Shown in pieces: positions 1 to 9,763 of a stretch of 23,085 bases of DNA. This DNA comes from Scenedesmus sp. ARA3 (lineage: Eukaryota > Chlorophyta > Chlorophyceae > Sphaeropleales > Scenedesmaceae), in NCBI GenBank assembly GCA_004335835.1, contig RWJK01000448.1:1-23085 (forward strand). The letters are read 5' to 3'. A program made the translations under genes and the position numbers. Position 1 is the first letter of the stretch. Each line of letters opens with the position of its first letter. The notes beneath the pieces were generated by a model. That model was given only the letters and a program-made list of their open reading frames with translations, was not told where the DNA came from and made no database searches.

Positions 1-49
1 CTGCTGACGATCTCAACCCTGCTGCTGCTGCTGCTGCTACTGCTGACAG

Positions 50-98
50 GTGTTGGTGGCGCTGGAAGCCTTCAAGGTGCCGCGCATGGACATGTGGC
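50..98 (+). repeat. Partial copy of the gene 1 exon start (pseudo-exon)
   Basis: These 49 bp match 177-225 with about four mismatches and would encode VLVALEAFKVPRMDMW again. The copy lies 127 bp upstream of the real exon start and has its own CTG tract and cag. After it the sequence diverges into pyrimidine-rich intron. No donor follows, so it is best read as a partial tandem duplication across a 3' splice site. Confidence 0.7.
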
Positions 99-176
99 AG
101 CTGCTCACTTCTTCCCCTCACCCACTGCCCCTGCTGCTGCTGCCCCTGCTGCTGCTGCTGTTGCTGCCGCTGCCAG

Positions 177-836
177 GTGCTGGTAGCGCTGGAAGCGTTC
201 AAAGTGCCGCGCATGGACATGTGGCGGCGCGAGCTGTACGCAGCAGCAGGCTACAAGCTGTACCGCTACCCCAACTGGCGCCAGCGCGTGAAGGTGCTTC
301 CTGCAAGTGATGCACCAGCTCCCTTTAGTAGGCCCTACAGGCGCGGGCGCTTCAGCCGGCGCAGCAGCAGCAGCAGCAGCATGAGGAGTGCGGCTGGTGC
401 GGCGGCTGGTGGTCGGGTGATGGGTGGAGCGGCAGGGTTTGGGCGTGGCGGGGAGACTGGGGGAGGTGGTTTAGGGTCTAAGGCGGGGCCTGGTGGGGTG
501 CCGTTTGCGCTGAGGAGTGGAGACTGGGGTGTGTTAGATGGGCTGGGTGGGGGCAGGGGAGTGCTGGGCAGTATGGGAGGGAGCTATGAGGAGCTCGGCA
601 GCAGCAGCAGCAGCGGTAGCCCAGGCAGCATGGATGGCTTGGCTCTGCCAGCTGCCAGCGGCAATGCTGAGTATGTGGCTGCAGCAGCGGCGGCTGCAAC
701 AGCTGCTGAGGATGTGGTGGTGCGCAGTGCTGGCAGCAGCGTCAGCAGCGTGTGGAGTAGTGTGGATGAGGCGAGCAGCAGCATGGATGCAGCTGCAGCA
801 GGGCCTGCTGCTCCAGCAGCACCAGCTGCAGGCCAG

Positions 837-869
<33 letters not shown>

Positions 870-1088
870 GCGGCGGCTAGGGTTCCTGCTCAGGGCTGGA
901 ACAGGCGTGCTTCCCCAAGGCCCTTAAAGGCTGCAGGACTAGTGCGGCCAGCAGCACCGCCTCAGGCTGCTGCTGCTGCTGCAGCGCCAGCAGCTGCAGC
1001 TGCAGCGGTGACAGAGGTGGCGCAAGGAGACGTGCAAGGGGCGGCAGGGGCAGATGCATCTGGCGGTGGTGTTGTCGTTGACAAGTAG
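177..1088 (+). CDS. Terminal exon of an unrecognised gene (5' part lies left of the window)
   Basis: The exon begins after a CTG-rich pyrimidine tract ending in a cag acceptor (174-176) and stays open for 303 codons to TAG at 1086-1088. The first 40 or so residues look like folded protein: LVALEAFKVPRMDMW, then RRELYAAAGYKLYRYPNW. The rest is low complexity: Ser- and Gly-rich to about residue 130, then long Ala runs encoded by GCA repeats. No catalytic motif or membrane segment is visible, and I do not recognise the family. A diverged copy of the exon's first 49 bp sits at 50-98. The entry phase cannot be checked because the preceding exon is outside the window; the frame is chosen for openness and the conserved-looking start. 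Some of the Ala-rich tail could be misread if an unseen intron is present. Confidence 0.6.
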
Positions 1089-1610
1089 AGTTTACAAGTA
1101 GAGTATGCAGTCGGTGCTGAGTGGGTGGCGCATCATGTCATACGATAACGAGGATGCTGGTAAAATTGTGAGTACTCATTATGCTGCATTATACTTGAAA
1201 AGATTGACCTGCTTGCACGTTGTACCAATTGAATACTGTTGAATTGTCCACAAGATGGTTGTGGGAGCCCTGCTGCTGCTGCTGAAGCCCTGCTGCTGCT
1301 GTTGCTGCTATACGCAATACGCCTCAGAGGAACATAATACAGCAGGAGGGGTGTAAGGGACATTGCCCAGCAGCACACCAGGCTTGAGCCATGTTTTCCT
1401 GCGACCAGCACTATTGCACGACCGCGCAGGATATCGTCAAGCAAGCCCGAACGGCAGCCCATAGTTATTGCGATGTTTTCGTTCCACAGCATAGCCACCA
1501 TCTTCAGGCGCTAACGTCCTGGTCGTGCTGTACCTGGGGCTGCTGTCAGTTATCGTTCAAACCTGCCAGTGCCATGCAATGCTTGGCGACTGTTCCTGTC
1601 GCAGGAGTAA
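1089..1610. other. Intergenic region between genes 1 and 2
   Basis: This should hold the 3' UTR of gene 1 and the 5' region of gene 2. A TGTAA motif sits at 1352-1356. The 12-mer GCACGTTGTACC at 1215-1226 also occurs in the arm of the inverted repeat at 4599-4667. No convincing exon was found. Open frames here (for example 1391-1675) have no splice support. Confidence 0.5.
1352..1356 (+). terminator. Candidate poly(A) signal TGTAA for gene 1
   Basis: TGTAA is the common chlorophyte polyadenylation signal. This copy lies about 264 nt after the gene 1 stop and is the first clear match on this strand. Confidence 0.4.
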
Positions 1611-4600
1611 ATGTCTTTATGGGGTACTGTTTTGTTCAGTTCCAAGGAGGAACGGAGGCCCAGCAAAACTGCTGACGACATGGTGCAAGTCAGAGAAGTG
1701 GGCAGAGATGCGGACGGGATGGATATAGCGCTCGCCATGGCGCGGGACCTGTACCAAGCAGCAGCCCTTGCTGTTCGTCAGGGCTATAGCTCGCCTGAGG
1801 AGAGGAGGGAGGTTGAGGCCCTGGCAGACATACGGTGCGGTTGAATGATGTGCATGGCCCGTGAACAGCTGCTAGCGTGGTCAAGAACCAGCTGACTTCG
1901 TTGAACTTTGCAGGGACCACATCCAGAACCTGGAGACGAAGGTCAGGCAGGCCAAGACTACTGTTGACGAGGCTGCCAAGGTAGGGAGCAGTAGGTGGTT
2001 ACTGCCTACTGTTGTATGCCTTACCAACTCTGGTTTGGGCAAAGAGCAAGAAACTGACGTTGAGACATGTTTGAATGCCTGCAGACTGCTCTGATCAATG
2101 AGGTCGACCCTCTCAGGCGGCGCGTGATTGCAAAGTGCCATGAGCACCAAGCCTACGTGCGCAAGAACAACGTGAGCGCGCGCCAAGCAGCAGCAGTAGC
2201 AGCAGCCTGTCCTGCAGTGTGCACTACTCACAGCACATCCATGGGTGCGGCACAGGCGGAAGGTGGTGCAGCAGCAGCGCATGCGGGACATAATGCACGT
2301 ATTGTTGAGCAGGTGATGCTGCTGCAGCGGCACTCATGGCACCTTGCAGTGCGTACTTCATTATATGGTGCTGCCTTTCCTGCAGGCGCTGGTGCGCCGC
2401 ATCCTGGACTGGTGTGAGCTCAAAAAGGAGCCCAACCAGCAGCATGCCACGAGGTAAAAGCAGTACAGCATTAGATCAAACTGCTGAACAACGACATGCA
2501 GAGCAGCAGCACTGGCAGCGACAGAGCCTAGGCAGCACATGTCGCAAGCAGATGCACCCAAGATGCTTGCATGCATGGAGGTACCCACCAAGCAGCAACT
2601 GCTACACCCGAGACACTTGCATGCAGCAGCAGCAGCCCCGATGGCGCGACAGAGCGTAGGCAGACATGTTGCACACCAGTGCACCCAGACGCTTGCATGC
2701 ACGCAAGCATGCATGTAGCAAGCTGCGGGATGCTGTAATAACATGCATTTGCATATATTGCTAAGGCATGCATGCAGTGTACGGTCAAGTGCTCATTCCT
2801 GCAGCTGCGTGTATACACTGGGTGCATGCATGCTTTCTTTGTCAGCGGCACAGTCGTGTTGTGTCATACTTTGTGCTGGTTGTTTCACGTCCGTACATGG
2901 TATCTGCAGGAGCTCTGCTGATGACGTGCCGCGCTCGACAGATGGCATGGTCACTGCTGCGCTGACCAACCCGCTGAGCATCAGCGACGTCAGCTCCGGC
3001 TGGGTGCAGGTGCGTGTACAATACTGGCAGCAGCGGCAGCAGCAGCCATGGCGGAGGCGTGCGCCAGCAGCTGTGCTATACCGTGATGCGCACCTCAGCT
3101 ACATTGCATGACAGCATCATACTGGTGTGAATGCTGTTGCAGCTCAGCACTGCTGCGACTGTGGTACCTGCGCGTCGTGCTCCTGCAATGCCAACAGCTG
3201 TCGAGCATGCAATGCACATACCAGGCCGCACTGACTTGTGCTGTGCTCTCTGCTTCTCCTGATGCTGCACGATCTGCATCGCACTGCAGAGCCAGGCACG
3301 CAGCACTTCACGCCAAACATTCAGCATGACAGACTGGGAGACCAAGTCCAAGCTCTCCCCAGCCAAGGCAGCAGCAGCAGCAGCAAGCAGCAGCAGTCTG
3401 TCCATCAACACAGCCGGCAGCGGCGGCAGCAACGGCCCGCGCTCGCCATCGCGCCGCTCACCCAACCGCCGCGCGGCACGTGCAGCGCAACATCTGCAGC
3501 AGCAGCTGGCGGCGGCTGGTGCGCGCGGCCCGGTGCCAGACCAGTACAGCAAGGCGGCTGAGCAGGTGCTGGGAGCAGCAGCAGCGCAGCAGCAGCGGCC
3601 GCCGGTAGTGGCAGTTGCAGGCACAGCGCTGCCCAGTGAGGGCCAGCAGGCCATATTTGAGGCTGTGCAGCGGAAGCTTGGGCGCGACTCATACGGCGGC
3701 GCTGCTGCAGAGCCTGCTGTTGCCGCGGCTGCAGTGAGTGGCGCAGGCAGCGGCTTTGACGCCGAGCAGCAGCAGCAGCAGGGCTGGAGGGTGGGAACAG
3801 AGGTTGCCCAGCAGCAGCAGCTGCAGCAGGGCGCAAGGCAGGTCAGGCAGCCGCGTGCTTTCCTGCACCTGGATGGGTGAGTTGGTGCGGGTGGGGCGGT
3901 GGCTCATGCACTGATCAGCTCTACTACTTCCGTGTTTCGTGTGGCTGATGTGGCTGATCCGCACAGTTGAGCTTCTGTCGACGGCTTACAAGCCGTGCAG
4001 CTGAGGTGCTTGCATCCTTGCCATGTGGCATAAGCTAGCAAGTGCAGCTGCTGGTCAGCGATCAGGGCATAGGGTTGCAACAGCATACCAACCACTGGGC
4101 AGCTCCTCTGAATACTTGAGTTGCGCTGCCTACCCCTCACGCTGTCACTGCACTGTCTGCTGCTGCTGCTGCTGCTGCTGCAGGGCTGGTGACGCCTCGC
4201 TGACGTCGTCTGGCGGCTACGAGCTGTCCGCGCACAGCAGCGCTGCCTCGCTGGCGGAGCAGAGCGACACCGTGGTGATTGGCGGGACGAGGCGCTACAC
4301 AGCAGGTGCGGCAGGGCAGCAGCAGCTGCAGCAGCAGCAAGATTTCTGGGTTGAGAACAGCAGAGCAACAGTTAAGGGGCGGCCTCATTGTGGCTGGTCA
4401 CATTCTGGCCTGGCTTCACCGGGATCGCAGCTGAGGGCCCCGCCACGGTGGCAAAGATGACTAAGCAACTGCATCTGTGGATGTGGCAACCACGGCCAGC
4501 TGTGGATGCCCTACGCTGTTTGGCAGGATGTGTGTTGCAGACTGTACTGCCCAGCTGTCCATGCGGCATCCGTGAGATGTTGAGGGCCAAGAAGGCATTT

Positions 4601-7032
4601 AAACCAGGCACGTTGTACCGGTTCACGCCAACCTGGCCATTTTAACCGTACAACGTGCCTGGTTTAATGTCTTGTTTATCCTCATCGTCTCAAGTATGCA
4701 GTGTGGATAGCTGGCAAACAGTCACGAAGCTCACCAGGGGTCTGCACGCGTGCCCATGTTAGCCCTATGTCCATCTCTGCCGCTCTCCCTGCCTGCCAAC
4801 CCTCCCACCCCTACCCCCGCGCTTTTACCCCACCCATTCCCCTACCCTGATTATCCTTACCCAACGTACTTCCCTCCCAGTCACGCTTTCCCCACCCTTC
4901 TCACACCTTCCTACCCTGGTTCCCCAAACAAAAAAAGCCACACAGGGTTTGCTGTGCTGCGCATTACGTGCACCTGCTGCTTCCCCTGCTGCTTCCCCTG
5001 CTGGCTGCAGACGATGACGCGTTTGAGCCAGCGGTGGGCGCCAGCAGCGGCTGGGAGGCAGTGGGCCACCTGAGGCAGCAGCACCCAGCCATGCGCACCA
5101 GCCTACGCACGTCTGGAGACATCAGCCACGTGCTGCGCCACAGCAACATCAACATCAAGGAGGCTGCGTACCTGAGCAGCATGGCATCGCAGGTGCACAT
5201 CCTTCATGACGCAGGTAGGTGGCGAGCAGCAGGCACATTTCGGGTGGTTATGTGTAGCTTTTGCTAGTGTTTTTCGCAGGCTTGCGTGGGCATACACGGC
5301 GGGGACGTGACGTCGAGCGAGTGCCCGGGAAAACGCGCGGGGCTAGGGTTCGAACCAAATAATTGACATTACCGTCTGTATGGGTGCTTGGATGATTTGA
5401 GGATGGGTTTGAATGATCATTTTGTGGCTGCTGCAACACGAATGCATGCCCAGTCAACTCGCCACATCAGCAACCAGGCTGTCTGCAGTGCTGCACCGAC
5501 TTTGAGCATGCTCCTGGTTGTGTGAGGCACACAAGCGTTGAACAAACTATCTCAAACATGCATGGGAGGGATTTCGACCTGCCACAGACTGTTGATGGCA
5601 GCAGAGTAGCACTGTCCCTGCAAGCCCACCATGAGAAGGGTCTGCAGCTGCTGGTGACAGTACTGTGTGAGAACAAGCTGCCGCCTTGCACCCAGGCTGC
5701 TGAGAAACGAAGTTATTTCAGCCTAGATATGTGTAAATCGTCATGCCTATCCAAAGCAGTCGATCTCACATGTCTTCCATCTGTTGCTGTTGCTGTTGTT
5801 GCTGCTGCAGTGGCCCAGAAGCCGCAGGGCCCCGATGGGCTGCCTGCAGTGCTGATGATGCCCCAACTCCTGCTGTAGCGCAATATGCATGCGTGTACCG
5901 AACCATATGTGTGCAATTGCTATCGCTGTTGCTGCTGCAGTGGCCCAGAAACTGCAGGGCCCCGACGGGCTGCCTGCGGTGCCGTTGATCCTCACTCCTG
6001 CCGTAGCGCAAGATGCATGCGTGCGCCGAACCATATGTGTGCTGCCACTGTTGCTGTTGCTATGCTGCAGTGGCTCAGAAGCCGCAGGGCCCTGATGGGC
6101 TCCCTGCGGTGCCGGTGGTGCCTCCCATCCTTGCGGTGCGCAAGAAGCAGCGCTGGTGGGTGGGGCTGCTGAAGATGCTGGCGGGCACGGCAGGCGCAGC
6201 AGCGCTGGTTGGGGCGGTGGCGTTTGCTGCAGGGCAGGTGAGAGGGTGGCGTGAGTAGTTTGGCCAGCGTGGCGTGTGATAGATTGCAAGGTTCGGGTGT
6301 GCAGTATTGTGGCTGGCTGGTGCACGGTGGACGGGCTGCCACTTCGCGGCATCTCAGGTTGCATGCACGCCACAGCCGTTGCCAGCAAACTAGCGACAGC
6401 AGCCCCAGAAGCAGCGCTGGTGGGTGGGGCTGCTGAAGATGCTGGCGGGCACGGCAGGCGCAGCAGCACTGGTTGGGGCGGTGGCGTCTGCTGCAGGGCA
6501 GGTGAGGGGGCGGCGTCAATAGGTTGGCCGGCGCGGTGTGTGGCGAGACGGTTCCGAACAGTACTGCGTGGCTGGTGCAACATGATGTGTCGCCACTGGG
6601 TCAGAAAGCAAAGGGCTTGGCTGGTGTCAGCTGCTGCAGCTGCCAGCCGAGTTCATTCACAGACGATAAGTAACAAGGCATAACTTGCTGCTCCACCTGC
6701 TGTGTGATAGTGCCACAACTGTCTGTGCATAACGCATTAGCATACACCCTTTAGCATCGCGCATCCTCTTATCACTGCTTGCTGCTGAACGTGCTGCTGT
6801 ACATGCTCTGCAGTCGCTTCCTGAGGGCAGCTGGGGCGCTGACAGTGCACAGTCAAGCAAGCAGCAGCAGCAGCGCGCAGGCGCGCCGCTCAAGCAGCAG
6901 CAGATGCGCACCAAGCAGCAGCAGCAAGCTGCAACGGCGCAGGAGCAGAAGCAGCAGCAGGCTGCAGGCATGCCGCGGCTGCCTTACGTGCCTGTGGGGC
7001 CAGCTCCCTCTGCAAGCGCGGCCTGTGGGTGA
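1611..7032 (+). CDS. Ten-exon gene, unrecognised protein with a C-terminal membrane helix
   Basis: Exons: 1611-1834, 1914-1980, 2085-2171, 2386-2453, 2910-3009, 3290-3876, 4184-4305, 5011-5214, 6071-6237, 6814-7032 (stop TGA 7030-7032). Phases agree at every join and give 614 residues. The first ATG follows an in-frame TAA directly; ATG 1680 is an equally good start (591 residues). Residues 1-150 are charged and probably helical (EERREVEALADIR, NLETKVRQAK, LRRRVIAKCHEHQ). Residues 183-378 are low complexity with Ala, Ser and Gln runs. The part at about 419-486 looks conserved (LRTSGDISHVLRHSN, KEAAYLSSMASQVHIL). A basic stretch (RKKQRWW) precedes one hydrophobic helix at about 517-540. The tail is Gln-rich. 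The helical N-terminus plus C-terminal anchor loosely resembles membrane-trafficking proteins, but no family motif was recognised, so no function is assigned. Exon 9 is flanked by duplicated boundary fragments. Confidence 0.65.
2519..2703 (+). repeat. Diverged direct repeat and TGCATGC cluster in gene 2 intron 4
   Basis: The segment starting near 2519 (gcgacagagcctaggcag) recurs near 2645, about 126 bp later, with substitutions. Both copies end in CTTGCATGC. Several palindromic TGCATGC motifs continue to about 2832. The intron spans 2454-2909 and no coding exon was seen inside it. Confidence 0.55.
4157..4183 (+). repeat. (CTG)8-CAG tract forming the acceptor of gene 2 exon 7
   Basis: Eight CTG triplets run directly into the cag at 4181-4183 that opens exon 7. 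The microsatellite takes the place of the pyrimidine tract. Confidence 0.7.
4599..4667. repeat. Perfect 20-bp inverted repeat (hairpin) in gene 2 intron 7
   Basis: The left arm TTAAACCAGGCACGTTGTAC (4599-4618) is exactly complementary to the right arm at 4648-4667. Allowing one bulged C at 4619, pairing extends four more bases (GGTT with AACC), leaving a loop of about 20 nt. Both ends are TTAA. It may be a small MITE-like element (TTAA ends recall piggyBac target sites) or an intronic RNA hairpin. The function is unknown. Confidence 0.75.
4771..4935 (+). repeat. C/T-rich tract in gene 2 intron 7
   Basis: About 165 nt is almost free of G, with many CCCTACC, CCCACCC and TTCCCC blocks. It lies about 75 nt upstream of exon 8 and ends in an A run at 4929-4934. 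It may act as an extended pyrimidine tract. The complementary strand is G-rich. Confidence 0.55.
5811..6110 (+). repeat. Three-copy, 130-bp splice-acceptor and exon-start array in gene 2
   Basis: The same junction, a CTG tract plus cag followed by TGGCCCAGAAGCCGCAGGGC or a variant, occurs with exon starts at 5811, 5941 and 6071, exactly 130 bp apart. The conserved block includes the preceding TGCATGCGTG and CCGAACCATATGTGTGC intron sequence. Only the third copy continues into the full exon 9. Using the first two acceptors in the same phase gives early stops after about 22 and 51 codons. The first two are therefore read as pseudo-exons or decoy acceptors. Confidence 0.8.
6408..6507 (+). repeat. 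Copy of the 3' end of gene 2 exon 9 with its donor
   Basis: This stretch matches 6144-6243 almost perfectly, including the GCAG-gtgag donor, 264 bp downstream. It re-encodes KQRWWVGLLKMLAG and the rest of the membrane helix, ending in VASAAGQ instead of VAFAAGQ. A cag just upstream could serve as an acceptor, so an alternative or repeated exon cannot be excluded. Confidence 0.75.
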
Positions 7033-7130
7033 AAAGGGACTGGAAGGAACTGCAGAACAGCAGCATGCAGCCGATGTGCTGTACTACATACGCAACTGAG
7101 TCAGGGTTCGGGGTTGTAGCTGTTGCTGAG

Positions 7131-7305
7131 ACAGCGGCGTGCGTCTAGGCGAGAGGTGGCAAGCAATGTTCAGCTTGTCTTGCTGTGCCTTGCCGTGGTG
7201 GTGTACTATACCGGCTACTTCAGCAAAGTAAAGAATGCGGCTGGTCAGCAGCTATGCGTACATACATACTCATCATCAACGCCTATGTGTGTGCTGTATG
7301 TGTAA
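7131..7305 (+). CDS. Possible alternative terminal exon of gene 2 with a second membrane helix
   Basis: If exon 10 ends early at a GG-gtgaaa donor after 7028, the phase fits an acceptor at 7129-7130. The frame then stays open to TAA at 7303-7305. It encodes a basic segment (QRRASRREVA) followed by a hydrophobic stretch (VQLVLLCLAVVVYYTGYF) and a short tail, as in a tail anchor. The donor is weak and the default stop at 7030 is simpler, so this is only an alternative model. Confidence 0.25.
7301..7305 (+). terminator. Candidate poly(A) signal TGTAA for gene 2
   Basis: TGTAA occurs at 7301-7305, about 270 nt after the stop, and again at 7333-7337. Either fits the usual chlorophyte spacing after a moderate 3' UTR. 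Confidence 0.45.
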
Positions 7306-7907
7306 GTTAGCATATCGCGTGTTGGGCTTCTGTGTAAGCAGTGCATGAGCATAGCTGGGGTGTGTTTATCAACACGTGATTAAATTTGTAGGTTTCAAGG
7401 CAGTTGGTTTTAGACAATGTGTTGATGCTGAGGCTGCCAGTTGAGGCAGGCCATTTGACTTGCATGTCCACTTTATGCTGGTGAAGGTGGCATTGTGAGT
7501 GGAGGTGTCTGTGTTGTGCGAAGCAGCAGTGTATCGTGCTCACACAGATCAATCGTATATCAGTAAAATCTCGCTAGCATTGTCGCCTTGTGTTTGCTTG
7601 GTGAGGTATTGAAAAAGAACGCTGTGGGTAATACCCATACAACAGAGGGCCTGTGGCTTTGTGCGGTGCAGCAGTTGGCGATGCGGTTGCTGCTGCCGCT
7701 GCTGCACATCGGCTGGTGACAGTAGTAGCAGGGGCTGCTGCCATCCCCTGCTGGTGTGGCATCTTGCAGTGCTCCTGCTGGTTGGTCTTGCAGGTTTGTT
7801 GTGTTTCAGTCTGTGGAACGCAAGGCTGCACAAATGCTGTGCCAGGCTGGTAGTTGGGGTGCTACCGCAGCACCTGCACTGCACATGGAGGCAGCACACT
7901 GCCGCGC

Positions 7908-7931
7908 AGTGCACGGCGAGCGCCGTGCACT
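7908..7931. repeat. 11-bp perfect palindrome (stem with 2-nt loop)
   Basis: AGTGCACGGCG at 7908-7918 is followed by AG and then its exact complement at 7921-7931. A tight GC-rich stem could form in either transcript. Confidence 0.6.
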
Positions 7932-8463
7932 TGAGGTCCACCTGCTAGTGCAAGAAGGTGCTGCATTGCATGTGAGGCAGCGACGGCGTGTGCTGGGAAT
8001 GCAAGGTGTTGGCGGCAGTCGCAGATGTTGCACAATTTGTGCCCAAGAGTCGTTGGCTCGCAGGTGGGAGGTGTTCCCAGCGTATGAAAATCATGTGGAC
8101 GAATTTCAAGTGCGTGTGGTGCACAGCATTTGGAGCACAGGGCTTTGCGCTGCAGATTTGTGATGGCAGGGGCCGCCTGTAACTGTTGACACTGTACATT
8201 TCAGGGGTTCTGGACTAAGGCTGAGCCTGAAAAAAATATGCGCGCTTGCATCCCACCTGTTGCGTGGCTGACAGTCGAGTCGCAACGCAAAGCATAACAA
8301 TCGTATGTTCATTGCGTTACCATCATCACACAGAAGCAGACAACTGTCATGCAGCAGCTGCTGCAGGCGGTCGCCTACCGTATTGCATGCAGCCACAACA
8401 CACAAACATCATGCTCACATCATATCATGCTCCTATGATAGCAACGCTCACTGCTGCATGACA

Positions 8464-8483
8464 GGCTTGTCCCCAAACTTTGC
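8464..8483 (-). repeat. 20-bp copy of the end of the gene 3 coding sequence
   Basis: GGCTTGTCCCCAAACTTTGC at 8464-8483 is identical to 8503-8522, which encodes the KFGDKP part of the C-terminus. The offset is 39 bp and the copy lies just beyond the stop codon. Confidence 0.7.
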
Positions 8484-8489
8484 CCGGCC

Positions 8490-9328
8490 TCATGCTGCCA
8501 CTGGCTTGTCCCCAAACTTTGCGTCTTTGCTAGCCTTGCCCCCAGCACCCTTTACATCTTCCCCTTGGCCCTGCTTGCCAGCCCTTGCAGCCTTCCCTGC
8601 TGCATCTTTCCCTGCTGCTGCTGCTGCATCCTTACCCTCTTTACTGCCTGGCTTTCCTGCTGCATCCTTTGCTGCTGCTGAATCTTTTGCTGCCCCTTTT
8701 GCCTGCTGCTTCACAGGCACGGGTGCGTAGCGGGGCACCTTGCACAGCCCCGGGTGGAACACGGTCACCACGTAGGCGCAGAACTGCGGCTCCCGCACCA
8801 GCATGCGCCAGCTGTTGTGCGGCGAGCACGCCCAGCGCAGCTCCACCTGGCGAGGCTTGCCTGCGCCCTCATTGCCGCACTTCTCGCCGCCTGCACAGCA
8901 TCAGCAACAAGAAAACATACAATCTGTTGTGTAACCGCAGCTGCTGGAACACGCCGCTGCTGCTGGCAAGCCCTGCAGCCGGTAATCATACAAAAGAACT
9001 TACCTCCTGCGCCACGCGCAACAGCGCCAGCACCAGACCCACTTGCACTAGTTCAATGCATAGTTGCTGGTCAGACATTGTTCGTCAGCTTTTCACCTGT
9101 GTACATCTGCCTGAAGTGGCGCCAGTGGCTCTGCAGCATGGAGGCAGTGCATGCGCAGCTGGTGCTGCAGACATCAGTACCAGCACTTGTTTTGCACATC
9201 TGCTAGTCAAAGCACATCAAGCCTGCTCACCCGTGTACATCTGCCTGAAGTAGGGCCAGTGGCGCTGCAGCATTGAAGCAGTGTCAGGCAGGTAGTCTAA
9301 CAGCTCCAGCATGGGAGGGGGGTGCCCT

Positions 9329-9360
<32 letters not shown>

Positions 9361-9729
9361 CTCTGCGGCCGCCTTGCTGCTGCTGCCGGCAGTTGCCTTC
9401 TTCTTCTCTGCTGCTGACCCTGCTGCTGCTCCTGCCTTGTCGTCACTGGTCCCTGCTGCTGTTGCTGCTGTACCTGCAGCTGCAGGTTTATCTGTATCTG
9501 CTGCTGCTTCTTTGGCGCTGCCGGCTGCCAGCAGCTGCTGCTGGTGTGCCTGCCAAGCCTTGCCAGCTTCTGTCAGTGCTGCTGCTGCATCGCGCTTGGC
9601 TGCTGCTGCTGTGGCCTTTGCATCATACAGCCCGAGCACGTGCTCCTCACTGATGCGTGCTGTGCCTTGGGAAGTATCCATGTGGTATTGGTAGACACGC
9701 TGTTTGAAAGCAGAAAAGCACAGCAAGAC

Positions 9730-9763
<34 letters not shown>

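Larger units (their letters stand above)
7033..8489. other. Intergenic region between convergent genes 2 and 3
   Basis: It carries the 3' UTRs of gene 2 (plus) and gene 3 (minus), TGTAA motifs on the plus strand (7301, 7333, 8178) and a short palindrome at 7908-7931. No clear TGTAA on the minus strand was found near the gene 3 stop. The open frame 7756-8163 lacks recognisable domains and splice support. No gene is called. Confidence 0.5.

Noticed and set aside
5811..6110. CRISPR-like regular spacing of repeats
   Set aside because: The units are long, diverged and include exon sequence with splice sites in a eukaryotic gene. There is no short repeat plus unique spacer pattern and no cas gene.
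5747..6583. 278-codon minus-strand open frame with repeated PSGPCGFWATAAAT blocks
   Set aside because: The repeats reflect the 130-bp array of gene 2 splice acceptors read on the wrong strand.
7756..8163. 135-codon plus-strand open frame between genes 2 and 3
   Set aside because: No domain, splice or start context supports it, and it overlaps the likely 3' UTR of gene 3.
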